A stretch of DNA of 64,000 nucleotides, taken from Carposina sasakii (lineage: Eukaryota > Arthropoda > Insecta > Lepidoptera > Carposinidae). Position numbers and translations under genes: made by a program. Under the pieces are notes generated by a model. The model did not search any database, had not been told where the DNA came from, and saw nothing but the letters and a program-made list of their open reading frames with translations. The stretch lies in NCBI GenBank assembly GCA_014607495.2, contig CP053148.1, positions 7,254,001-7,318,000 of the forward strand, given 5' to 3'. Each line of letters begins with the position of its first letter. Positions within the stretch are counted from its first letter, which is position 1. Positions 43,600 to 54,310 of the stretch are shown one piece after another.

Positions 43600-43850
43600 A
43601 TATGGGTATCGTAAGAGACGAATAAGGGTTTCCAGGAGATGGGCAGCAGCGCCTCCCGTGTTTACAACATAGTCTGAAAATCACACTGCGGTCATCAACC
43701 ACCCGCCTGCCCAGAGCATGGTGACTATGGGTAAAAACATCTCTATGGCAGTAACCTTGTGGCGTGCCCAGGGGAGGCCTATATCCAGTAGTGTACTGCA
43801 ATAGGCTGATGTGGTATCTATGTGTAGGCCATGCTTGAAATAATTCTTAC
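43600..43850 (+). repeat. 3' end of a common lepidopteran non-LTR repeat
   Basis: The block ACCACCCGCCTGCCCAGAGC, GTGGTGACTATGGG-like and GGAGGCCTATATCCAGTAGT followed by CTGCAATAGGCTGA is a well-known repeat tail in moths, recognised from memory. A relative is at 59,253-59,310. Confidence 0.6.
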
Positions 43851-43859
43851 TTTGCTGGT

Positions 43860-45543
43860 GCAATGTATTCTGTTCTAAGATAGATTAGATGTGTTAGTTA
43901 AAATAATGGAAATACATCATCAATGTACGACAAAATACGAGTATGCTTATGCTTGATTTTGACGTCCATTTTTAATCCTGTATCTTCGCACATATTTATT
44001 CATAATCATAACTTCGTCCTTTCTTTCTTAAAATCTCCGCTTTAGTGAAGACTACTTTATATTTCCTCAATTATCTTCAGTTCTGAACGCTCTCTGTCAA
44101 TATTGTACAGGTTTACTGAAATCTTGAAGATCGGTACAGAAGAACTGCTTCGGGTTGAGCCCGAGGCTGACTCAAGTACTTTCCTTTACATCCGTGAAGA
44201 TTAAAACGTGCGCTTGGGGGTGTATTTAAAGCAGAGCTTGTAGTTCTTTAACACAAAACAACGGAGCGCTTCATTGCGCCTAATGTGCACAACTCTTACT
44301 GAAAACATAATTCACCGCAATAGTGAGCAGTATTGGCATGACCATTATTAATGCATTGATCGGTCGAGCGAGCCGACGGCCTGCGCTATCTGTACCGTCT
44401 GATAACGGTGATTTTTGTCTGTGCGTGCGTTTCCTCGCAACGCCGAATGTGTGCTCATGCATGCAAATTAAAAATTTATATCAAAATTAGTTTTATGTTT
44501 TAAAGTCAAAGGCCCAAATTCAGACACCCTGGAGTTAATCCGATCTCTATATGAAGAAAATAACTTTATCTTTAAAAAATCACAAATGTCTGCTTCTCGC
44601 TATCTTAATTTTTTGATCTCGTCCCTAAATTGTAGTAGGTACCTTAGGCTATTATCGGCATATCCTCGAAATTATTAATATTGATTACATTAAAGGTGTA
44701 TTGCTGATAAAATCTATAAAAGCACTTCGTGCAGTGGTCCTTATTTTTGAAAAAATATTTGAATCACTCAATACTGTCTGGTTTTACTCACAATAAAGTT
44801 TTGCCTGTTATAGATGTAAAGCTAAGACGTGAAATTTTGCGTCAGGCACGCTTCAAGATATATCAACACCCATGGCAATGATTGACGCTGGCATGGCATT
44901 GGTATGGATTTTTAATATTTTGGAACATTGTAATTATGAATATTTCTAAATGATGGAAGTATGTACGGCGAAAATATTTAAAATTTTTGGAGAACACAAT
45001 TACTTGTTTAGTTAAATCTCAAATAATAAGTCGGACCTTTAATTCATATTTATGTTTTATCACATCCTTTTTATATATAGTGCAGATCAATAAAATGTAT
45101 CTGTCTAGGTAAAGATCATTTTAGACTTTTTGTTTAATTAACTTCCACGAGGTAAAAATCTTGCCACATTAATAAGTTAACAATCAATTTAGGTCATCCT
45201 CTGAATTATCAATGTCTGGATTATCAATACTGGCTCGGTTGAAAATTATTGTAGATAATGTAATTTTGTCTAGAACACGTACCGCTACGGACACGGACTG
45301 ATTGTCCGTATATTGGCGCAGTGCCATACTCGCAAATAGAAGAGTAAGCGTCGACGTTGTACTAGGTACCTATAATAGGTTGTAACGTAATTTTCTCAGT
45401 AGTGTGTTATTTTTAATTGTTAATTTTTTGTTTTTCTTGTGTAAATAAGCATTTCATCACCTGAAACATAGGCTCAGCCTAGTTCAGGAATCTTATTACT
45501 ATATACCTATACATAGCGTAAGATATTTAAATTTATGTTCAGA
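43860..45543. other. No gene recognised
   Basis: AT-rich with no supported coding frame or internal repeat. Confidence 0.4.
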
Positions 45544-45544
45544 A

Positions 45545-45925
45545 AATGTGTATTGAATAAATATTATTATTATTATTTTGTATCGCTTGAGAAATTCTCG
45601 GGACTACAGAGTCCCGGTCCTTTGAGAGGCGTGCATCGAGCCGTAGCCAAGCTGTAGAGGCCCTTTTAAGAGAGCTTTAATATGGTGTGGGATACACATG
45701 TCGGATACCATCACCGACCGCACAATATGATACACCCGGCGATGGTCGTCGCCATGTGCGAGGGGTGTATCCCATCTGGCCCGGTGCCTGGCCAGGCGCC
45801 GGGCCAAATGGGAAAAAAGTTTCATCTGGTCCGGTGATATGTTTACCGGGCCAGATGACACTGCCATCGTCCTCGGTAATGGGAGAAAAGAGGATCCGCT
45901 CCGTAATTTGTGAAATTCTCACTAC
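45545..45925 (-). repeat. R-GC family copy with double hairpin
   Basis: After (TTA)n the sequence is the reverse complement of 15,300-15,480. It continues into two GC-rich inverted repeats: CCCATCTGGCCCGGTGCC with its partner ending CCAAATGGG (about 45,771-45,813) and CATCTGGTCCGGT with ACCGGGCCAGATG (about 45,824-45,858). The facing copy at 47,760-48,350 carries the same pair in opposite order. Confidence 0.7.
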
Positions 45926-46079
45926 ATGCATCTATAACAGGGATTGAACTTATAAATCAAACTGCTTAGTATATAGGTACAATAATCAGTTTTTATTGTG
46001 AGTGACGCGATATCAAATTGTGTCATTAAACTCAACCTGAAATAGACTTCTTATAAGTAGATCTTTTAGAATTTGAACA

Positions 46080-46350
46080 TAATAAACGAAGCCAAAATGC
46101 TATAAAACAAACAAAAATATTAATAAGTACTTATAGCATACAAACAGTCTACGACATGATTTTTTTATAAACAATAAACAATATACGTACTATAAAATGA
46201 TCTAAAATAATAATCTTTTAAATGATAGTAATACCTAATCAACGAAGCCAAAATGCTATGAACCAAACAAAATTATTTATAGATACTTATTGTAACATAC
46301 AAACAATCTTCAATAAGGAATTTTTTGTAATCAACAATTTACATGATCAA
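46080..46350 (+). repeat. 156-bp tandem duplication
   Basis: CGAAGCCAAAATGCTAT occurs at 46,087 and 46,243, each followed by AACAAACAAA-like and ACATACAAACA-like sequence. The two units have diverged. They lie next to the Mutator-like fragment and may be part of its element. Confidence 0.6.
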
Positions 46351-46513
46351 AAATTTGAACATAATAATAATCATTTAGTATACTAGTTATCACAAATGTT
46401 AATAATCACAGATTGTAGTTAAGTATAATCAATAACAATTTATAAAACTTTTATAAATCACAGTTTCGAACATTGATAAGTCTTTTGAATAAAATAAATA
46501 ATTTCCGAATTCT

Positions 46514-46869
46514 CTATTGCATTTTTTCTAAAAAATGACCGACGATTATTTGACCGGTCACTAGCTCCGTGGTTGTCTCTCGAATAAAGTCTTTTCGAAG
46601 CATGGCCTCCCTTGATTTGCGTCGAGTACTAGGTATCTTATTTTCAATTTGTACTGATCTTGTATTGTAATAAGACGCGTCGGTATAAAGTGCTTTTAAC
46701 ATGTCGATCATATTGGGCTGTTTTTTTATTGTCTTGTTAAGCTTGTTGTGCCACGCTTCCAGTGCATTTGTCGTACGGTAGCGTTGTCCGAAAACGCACC
46801 ACACGTTTATAAACTTATCACGCAACCACTGCTTTAACATGTAATCACGAAATATCTTGCTATTTTTAT
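46514..46869 (-). pseudogene. Mutator-like (MULE) transposase C-terminal fragment
   Basis: The open frame on the minus strand covers about 118 codons (108 from the ATG at 46,840). It contains RTTNALEAWHNKLNKTIKK, the pattern (R-T-x-N-A-x-E-x-W-H) that ends the MULE transposase domain in many insects. The part preceding the ATG (DDKNSKIFRDYM) also reads as family-like until a stop. The catalytic DDE region is missing, so this is a remnant or a last exon. Full proteins are several hundred residues. Confidence 0.65.
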
Positions 46870-46930
46870 CATCGAGACTTTAAGCAGCTACATATCACCA
46901 GCCATTAAACAAACATTAAACTAAATATAT

Positions 46931-47100
46931 AACGGATTATATTATGGAGAAGTGTTTTTATAAATTTATCTTAGGCAAGATATTATATATTATAAAATCA
47001 TTAATAAAGAAAATGGAAAAAATACTTCACCCGAGTGGGAATCGAACCCACGACCACTGCAAACCGTGCCAGCCGCTATAACCACTAAGCTACCGGGTCA
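46931..47100 (-). repeat. tRNA-derived SINE, head and proximal body, copy 1
   Basis: On the minus strand the head starts near TGACCCGGTAGCTTAGTGG at 47,100, with an A-box-like TAGCTTAGTGG and a B-box GGTTCGATTCC. The T-arm (GTGGG/CCCAC) is perfect and the acceptor pairs ACCCG/CGGGT, but no proper anticodon stem forms. The body follows as AAGTATTTTTTCCATTTTC and GCCTAAGATAAATTTATAAA. This is a SINE, not a working tRNA gene. Confidence 0.8.
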
Positions 47101-47413
47101 ATTAATCGGATGACGAATTTTACCATCTCTTTTCTAAATTATATATTGGCAACGTTATTCTTCATCCCGATAGCTATACAGTAGCTAAATCTCGGCAAAC
47201 AAAGCTGAATCCCTCAGCACAATGTTTAAAGATGAAACGATCAACCATATCCTAACGGATTATATTAATGGAGAAGTGTTTTTATAAATTTATCTTAGGC
47301 AAGATATTATATATTATAAAATTATTAATAAAGAAAATGGAAAAAATTCTTCACCCGAGTGGGAATCGAACCCACGACCACTGCAAACCGTGCCAGCCGC
47401 TATAACCACTAAG
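47101..47413 (-). repeat. tRNA-derived SINE, copy 2, head to tail with copy 1
   Basis: The head is at 47,345-47,413 and the body runs down to 47,101, where copy 1's head begins. The 159 bp shared by the copies differ at only a few positions. The 47,101-47,254 part is SINE body present only in this copy. A 40-bp body fragment (ATTATTAATAAAGAAATGG) also sits at 60,598-60,636. Confidence 0.75.
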
Positions 47414-47424
47414 CCATATAATCA

Positions 47425-47545
47425 AGGATCTGGATCTGGCTTGTCCTTGCGACTGCGTTGTATCTGTTTGTGAATATGAGTCGGCAGATCCGAGGGTTAA
47501 CGGAGGGTGTAGGGCCCGGTGGTGGGCAAACCCATGATGGAAATC
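47425..47545 (+). repeat. Partial copy of fold-back family C
   Basis: GGATCTGGCTTGTCCTTGCG and GGAGGGTGTAGGGCCCGGTG match the right arm of 27,883-28,404. The end has lost GCGCACCC and reads GGGCAAACCCATGATGGAA. Confidence 0.7.
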
Positions 47546-47759
47546 GTTCATTTTAGTTTCTATCATTATTATAAAAATATTTTTATGTTCAAATTCAAAT
47601 ACTTATATCTACTTTTGAGAAGTGTATTTAATTTTCAGGTTGAGTTTTACGGCACAAGTTGATAACGCGTCATTCGCTATAAAAAATGATTACTGTATAA
47701 TAAGCAGTTTGATTTATTCGTTCAATTCGTTTCATAGATGAATGTAGATAGTATATCAT

Positions 47760-48350
47760 AAATTAGGAGGCGTATCCTCTTTTCTCCCCTCAACGGAGAC
47801 GATGGCACTTGATTTGTGTCATCTGGCCCGGTAAGCATATCACCGGGCCAGATGAAACTTTTTTTCCCATTTGGCCCGGCGCCTGCCAGGCACCGGGCCA
47901 GATGGGATACACCCTGTGCGAGACTATTGGAGTGCAGAGCTATGTCATGCGATGGAAACATGGGCTATGGGGCTGAATGTTGGGTGGCTTTGGGTAACCG
48001 GGTTATTGTAGGAGACAAACCGACGCCTGCCAAATACAACCAAGGCTCATAATTGTTTGGTGTCAGGCGGTGACTCGCCGACTCATTTCATGGGCCCCCT
48101 GAAACGGCCGCATGCACGGAGCGACAAAAGGGGCAACATTTGGTGAGCGGCTAGGGTGGAGGGGTGGCCCTGGACTTTAAAACTAAGCCAACTTGCCACT
48201 TACGGACGGACACGTCCATCCTCGAGCTGTCATAGCTCTCGCGACTCTACTCTGCCCGGCCGGCGAAGGCAAGGCAGAGGTGGGGGAACTATTCCTTGTC
48301 AGACCTCACTCCGGCGCCGGAGATGAGGAACAGGGTCTTCCCCCGGGATA
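47760..48350 (+). repeat. R-GC family copy with double hairpin and long GC-rich body
   Basis: It includes CATCTGGCCCGGT with ACCGGGCCAGATG (47,819-47,853) and CCATTTGGCCCGGCGCCTG with CAGGCACCGGGCCAGATGG (about 47,868-47,907). It then runs through TGGGCCCCCTGAAACGGCCG to CAGGGTCTTCCCCCGGGA, the reverse complement of 14,840-15,260. With the copy at 45.5 kb it shows the full family has a hairpin pair absent at 14.8 kb. Confidence 0.7.
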
Positions 48351-48359
48351 TTATTATTA

Positions 48360-51300
48360 TATAACGAATACTTACTAGGATTTCGGGCGAAGGGAGGCTG
48401 CGCTTTAGTATTAAAGTTGTTACAAATTGCAAACTAGGTATACATGATTCCAATATTTTGTTTTAGCAACGCTCACAAGATACAAAATCGTTTTGCCTAT
48501 AACCTAGAGTGAACATTATGGTAACCGTGCCTTCTATAGGTATTTATTTGTCTAAATAATATAGCAGTGTTCTAGGCATTATTTGTAGGTAGACTTTAAT
48601 GGTGTCATTACAAAATCTAGTTACCCCACTGCGTAAAAATGACATTTGACAGCAAAATGTATGGAATATCTGTCAAAGTTAGATAATGTTTAGCTTAAAC
48701 AAGGTAAGTACCTATCTGATTCTTGTCAGATTCAGCACATTTGAACAGAGAAATTGAAAGCTTCTCAAAAATCTTCATAATATACAAAATGTCTCATAGG
48801 GTACCTACTGGTGATGTTTTTTCAAACCCGATGCTCTTTATTAAAACATACGCGATCCTGTTTTTGTGGACCCAACGCTGGCGAACGCAGCGTCCACAGT
48901 TAATATTGTTTTTGTTGCCTTCCAATGATTACATTGAACCCATAGAGCGGACCCGATCCGCCTTGAATGCATAAATGTTGACGCGTTTGTCCACAAATAT
49001 ATTATCCGGCTATTTATAGACATTATTAGACATATATAGGTATATGGGAATATTATTTATTAAATCGTCTTATATATGATAGAGAACCACCGATGCATAT
49101 CCTAATTCGTGGGATCAAACATAAACTTTTCCTTAGAGATCTTATTGTTCTTTGTTATAAGGGTAGATTTTTCGTAAAGGGTCTTTATGAATTATCCTTT
49201 GAAGTTCGACCTTTTGTTAACTAAATCTTATTTTTAGTATTGTGATAGAGTTTCCAATGGGATTAAGTTCAAATCTGTAGGAAAGTATCTGTTTGATCTT
49301 AATCAATCGATGCCGAACCCTCTACGCAAAACACATTTGCTGGTCATTTTCCCCTGTAACTTGTTGCCTGGGTAGCCGTAGGCTCAATTGCAGTCATACT
49401 CCACGTTCCCACGCTCGACTAGTCTGTCCCTCTCTCACGGTGGCCTCACTCTCACATGTCTCCTTGTGTTGTAAACACTCGCAGCATCCCAGAGCACTGC
49501 CCTTTACTTGAGAGGACCTTATCATTTATCATGTGATGCGATGGCCGAATACAAGGAAAATTTGTTTTTTTTTAGTTGAATTTTCCGTTGTTTTTTTATG
49601 TATGCACTGGTTTCGCTTGAAACGGTGTAGCTTCATTATGTGCTCTCTTTTAATGAATAGAGAAGAATATTGGTATGTCAAAAGAAAGACTAATGTTTTG
49701 GTATATGAATTAGCTTGAATTCATGAATGTAATTAATTTGTAACTAATAATTTTACACACCTATTTTTGATATATACCCGCGTTCTGAAGTTTTTATTTA
49801 AATAGTTTTAAATGCAGGTTATGGTAAAAGCGTACATTGTCGTTGGGTTGTGTGGTAGCGGTCGGGAATGCTGTAAGACCAGTCCGCTCAACGCGCTGCA
49901 AAAATATTCACGGGGCCGCGTATTCCCGTAATGCTGGGCGCATTCGTCCGGCTCGTTACAGTCAGCTTAATGTGACTTACAATGTTGCAAGATCGAAAAT
50001 TATTACTCGATTTGGAAGGTAGTTGTGATAGAGTGTGATAAGTTTGTTGTGTTTAACTGTAATTTACTTTGGTTAAGTTTTTACGGACTTTCTGTACCCA
50101 TTTTCCGTTCCTATAAATATATGTTGTAGTCGTTGTAGATGTTTGTAAAAGGCCAGCTATTCCGAAGATGAATTTGATGAATACTTTCGTTATAGTTTGG
50201 TCCTTAACTTTAGGTATATACCGACTTGCTTTTTTGGCATACGTACGACTGAGCGTTATCGCATAAGTCCGCGACTTTGTTTGAAAAGGAGTCAACTTAC
50301 AATGTCAAAGTTGGTCGCAAGACACGTAGGTTAGGTCCGCGACGTTGGCTTCCTTTCCTCAAAGACCTAGACCGTTACTGATACTGATTGGCGGCCTCTG
50401 TCGTTCCGTGCTAAAATGCCGTACTGAAATTAATATGTGTCCGGCGTAATCATTAGCATCACATTAGTATGTGCCACTGAACATGTTTGCCGGTTTATCG
50501 ACTCGAGAAATGTTTGAGTAACCGCGCTTGGACGCGCTTAAATACTTGTTGGCTGGAATCTATTTTGACTTGAAAGAACATTAAAAAACGGCTTTTCAGG
50601 ATGCAGTAAGGGACTCGGAGAAAATTAATTAGTATGCGAATTGAAATTCAGAATCCGATTGACACGCGCAAAATGTATACCAGAATATAAAAAATCGAAT
50701 TGTTATCAGAAGTGGGTTTGTTAACCTTTAAACGTCTTAAGATGTCCACCATTTAAGAAGTCGGTGTACTCGATGAGTTCCCATGTATTTTTCTGAAAAA
50801 TCCACCTTATGCTATGGGCATTGGTACTGGTTTATATTGTCTACGAGACCTAACTAAGTTTGGTTAACTTGAATACTGGTTGTCTTAAATTTCCATATAA
50901 ATGTGTTAGGTTGGAAGAGTCAGACCGGTCTTTGTTTATTAAAATTTTTCGTTCCCGCAAATGAGCAGCGTCCGAGAATTATGCTCTACTAGTTTCTGTA
51001 AATAATTTACAAATACAATTAGGTTATGCCCTAACAATTACTTAGTATTAGAGTAATACAGATTCATTACGAGTACAGACAGATCTATAGATATAATACA
51101 ATATTTTTGTGGATCCTCTCAAGCATAAAATGCAAGGCATAATTTTCATGAAAAAGAAAACCGTGCTGAGAGAAACAAGGAAGATCACAACCACTAGGAC
51201 TTAATTTCCGATGAAGAGCATGAGTAAGCTGAGTAAGATGGAAAATTGGTTTTGTTAACGTGAAATCTTATTGATTTATACTGAAGATTTGTAACCAATT

Positions 51301-51470
51301 TGATGACTCATTGCAAAAATGTTTTAAAGTTTATCAATGTAGACTGACGAGAATAAATCAATAATCTTCTGTGACCAACATGTTCTCGATGAGACGAAGA
51401 TGTCTTTCTAAAGATATTTTAATATTTTCTCCGTCGTTATCTCTCAAACTAGGCGGCGTATACAAAGTAG
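48360..51470. other. No gene recognised
   Basis: Long unassigned stretch with no shared repeats visible and no coding frame above chance. Parts such as 49,830-50,030 (CGGGGCCGCGTATTCCCGTA) are less AT-rich and could be unique host DNA. Confidence 0.4.
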
Positions 51471-51474
51471 TTGC

Positions 51475-51620
51475 AATGAGGGTGTTGGCGAAAGCTGTCG
51501 CAGGCGGGCCTCCCGGGCTATTGTCTGAGCTGAGTCAGAGGCGGCGCGTTATTCTGAGCCGGGCGTGGGTGCGCCTAGGCTCTCGCATCTCTAGACCGCC
51601 GCGACTTTTGTCTACTGACG
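51475..51620. promoter_or_regulatory. Short GC-rich island
   Basis: GCGAAAGCTGTCGCAGGCGG and GAGCCGGGCGTGGGTGCGCC stand out from AT-rich flanks. A 111-codon frame spans it but begins with GTG and has no domain. It may belong with the islands at 52.6-54.3 kb. Confidence 0.25.
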
Positions 51621-51624
51621 TACC

Positions 51625-52555
51625 GCTTTCCTCAAATGTGAATTTAATTCTTCTGCCAACTTCTGACAATGCTAAAATATCTCTTTTAACTGCACCACTT
51701 CAATGAATGAATGCGAGCAATTAATGTCGGCTACAAACGTTTGGAGCATTGAACAATGGGGGTTATTGCATCACTGAGCCAACGAGCTGCTTCCGATGAC
51801 GTTCTCATCTGACGGAACAAAAATAAAGAGGCTAGTCACCTGTGCACTTTTGATTTCGTACGCGCGGTGCACTGCTAAATTCCTTCAAATGACTACTAAC
51901 CGTTAGAGGCACCACAATTGCGCGTTTCAATTCTTATTCGGGGGCATACTTACTCAAGCGGTTAGCGAGTAAAAAAACTAGTTCATTGAATGCTGCAGAT
52001 AAAGCGGAGGCGGCTTGTATCTAGAAATTGGCTATGGATGAGGAAGGCATATTAATAGTAATGGATGGTATATTGTAAACTTTGCAGTTATCAAGTTAGG
52101 TATAAATTGGACATTCTTTAGTTTTATCTGGAATACGCTCCAGCAACACGGTAAGCCACACGGTGTAAAACATTGTTAATCATTGATTTTTGCGCGACAC
52201 GGGGTGTCGTTATGCTAGCTAATATAGGTCAATCATAAATTTAGCGAATTGTTTCGATGCCTCATTAATCAAATTATATGTCGCTGTGTCGATATGGCGT
52301 CGTAGCACCGTGGACCGTGACTCAAACGTACGCGTGGTTGTTGACGTCGCTCGCCCCGTTACTGCGACGACCAGAGTGTCTCGCGTTTGGCGAAGGCATT
52401 TCAACCGATTGGTGAGGGCGTTTTAAAATTTTTCTGATGTAGAACCACAATTTTTCAATGATCTCCATTGATCAGCTTCTTCATCGGATATTGCACCGTT
52501 TTGAGATAATCACTGCGCATACAGGTGTGTCAGTTACATTCAATACTGCTCGATT
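51625..52555. other. No gene recognised
   Basis: Intermediate composition. Includes CGTACGCGTGGTTGTTGACG at about 52,326 but no motif that fixes a function. Confidence 0.35.
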
Positions 52556-52559
52556 CTAT

Positions 52560-53510
52560 CTAACATTGCGACTAGCGGTTGCAGAAAGTGTGTTGTTTAC
52601 ATTGTGAGCGCGTCGCGGCATGTAAACCATGTGCTTAATGTACGGCTTTCCATCAGTGAAATGAAGCCAGTAGTGGTCACCTGTTCGCAGTTTAACGGCG
52701 CTGTTATGGCGCAGTTTAGAGTATGATTGGGTGGGTTGGTCGGGATATGTGGGCGCAGTGAACTGAGTCGGCAGGAACGCGGCGGGTTGCGGTACAGTGA
52801 GAGTGGCTCGGCGCGGCGGGCGAGGGCGCGCGCGGTCGATGAGCCCGGCGACGCAGAGGGCAGCAAGGCGCTGCGGGGGGGCGCTCCCCCCGCGCCGTTG
52901 CTTGCGCACTCGGTGGAGCCGCGCCGCGCGGTCACTAATGCGTCATATCGCCTCTGAACCTGACGCGCACTGCGTCGCTCCGGAACGACAGTTCGCGCGC
53001 GCCATGTGAACTTATGTGTTAACTTATGTAAAGACCTAACACAAGCGGGCGTGAAACAATCATTTTGACAATACACTACAAAATAATAATTATGAACTGT
53101 GCAAATGGTGCTGGTGCCCCTGAGAGTGCTGCACGCGGTTGGCGCAAGCACGTGTCCGCCGGTCGTTCCAGAAAAACGAGTAAGTTCTGAGATAGTTTAT
53201 TTTAAAGTGTGACTTCTGCAAACATTCGGGCGGGCCGGCGTGCGTTATTTTCGCAGAGCGTGGCGCTGGCCGAGGCGCCGCCGGCCGCCCGGAATGCGGC
53301 CTCCGCCCCGCGGTGCCGGTGCCGCGCGTAGCGTAATAAATAAAGGCGGGGCGCGGCTGCGTGCGCGCGCACCCTCCCGCGCCCTCGGCCCTCGGGTCAT
53401 TGACTCGCGCCCGAGCGCGCCGCTCCACTGACGCTGCTGAAGACAACAATTCTCAGAAGCGCGCGACGATATGCCGCGCTCTTGGCCCCGCAGCAATGAC
53501 GGCCCGCATG
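52560..53510. promoter_or_regulatory. Large CpG-rich island, candidate host gene promoter/5' exon
   Basis: Two dense patches (52,740-53,000 and 53,225-53,510) hold long runs of CG-rich sequence such as GCGCGGCGGGCGAGGGCGCG. Open frames occur on both strands and in several phases at once, which is what GC-rich non-coding DNA produces. The size and CpG density suit a promoter and 5' UTR of a developmental host gene. No first exon with a clear splice donor could be chosen. Confidence 0.35.
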
Positions 53511-53949
53511 CCAATGTCAATGCCGATCCTCACTTATTTTATTACGAGGTGACATGCATCTAGTTCAATTTACTATGAGGCTGTTGACCTCAACGTCTAT
53601 CAAAGGTTGTTTCATCCTTCTATGGCGTTGGTACAACTACTCGTAGTATTGGTAATTTACTGTTTTCTACGTTTTCACGTGAGCTTACTAGGTTCCTACC
53701 AAACCAAGCAGCACTATCCGCTAATTTAATGTTACCTTATGTGACGGATAGTCAGATCTCATCAGATTCCATTACAGAAAAAGGCAGGATTTTTTAAAAA
53801 GAAAACGGAAACAAACGTCAAGAACCCAAATTATTATTGTGGCACTCTTACTACAATTAGTTAATATACTTATAGGGTTTATTGTAAACTCCGTTATATT
53901 TTACAATGCAGCATTTGCTTGTTTCGTGGAACGCTAAAAATAAAGCGTG

Positions 53950-54310
53950 AACTTCCCGGTTGAATGGCGTCGTCGTCGGCGCGGCGAGCGCGGGGAGTGG
54001 CAGGCAGCCATTGCCCTCTCCCGGTTTGTTTACAACTCAGGTTTGAGCTTCGAAGCGATCCAATTTGTGCTCTCTGCGAAGGATGTATAGTGCACAAGCA
54101 TATCTGCAAGGTGTTGCGCGACCCCTGCGCTCGCGCCATCTGCGCGCGCACGATTAAAATAAACTGCCACCGACAGATAGAACAAAAACGAGCGCGACTC
54201 AGGCGCCAGGTGCAATGCGACCCTCGGAAATACAAATGTGCGCCTAGGTCAGTTATTGCCAAGAAGCACGAGTATCGGCGGACCCCACGGCCGTGCCAAT
54301 GACCAGCGCG
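53950..54310. promoter_or_regulatory. GC-rich island
   Basis: GCGTCGTCGTCGGCGCGGCG and GCGCGACCCCTGCGCTCGCG mark a GC-rich patch that follows the large island. Frames of 112-122 codons on opposite strands overlap and have no domain. It may be a further 5' exon or regulatory piece of the same locus. Confidence 0.3.

Noticed and set aside
46931..47100. A functional tRNA gene on the minus strand
   Set aside because: A- and B-box-like motifs and a T-arm are present, but no proper anticodon stem forms and an identical head is repeated 313 bp away with SINE body attached.
52556..53520. Several 60-184-codon proteins in the CpG island
   Set aside because: Frames overlap on both strands and in several phases with Arg/Ala-rich low complexity, as expected of GC-rich non-coding DNA.
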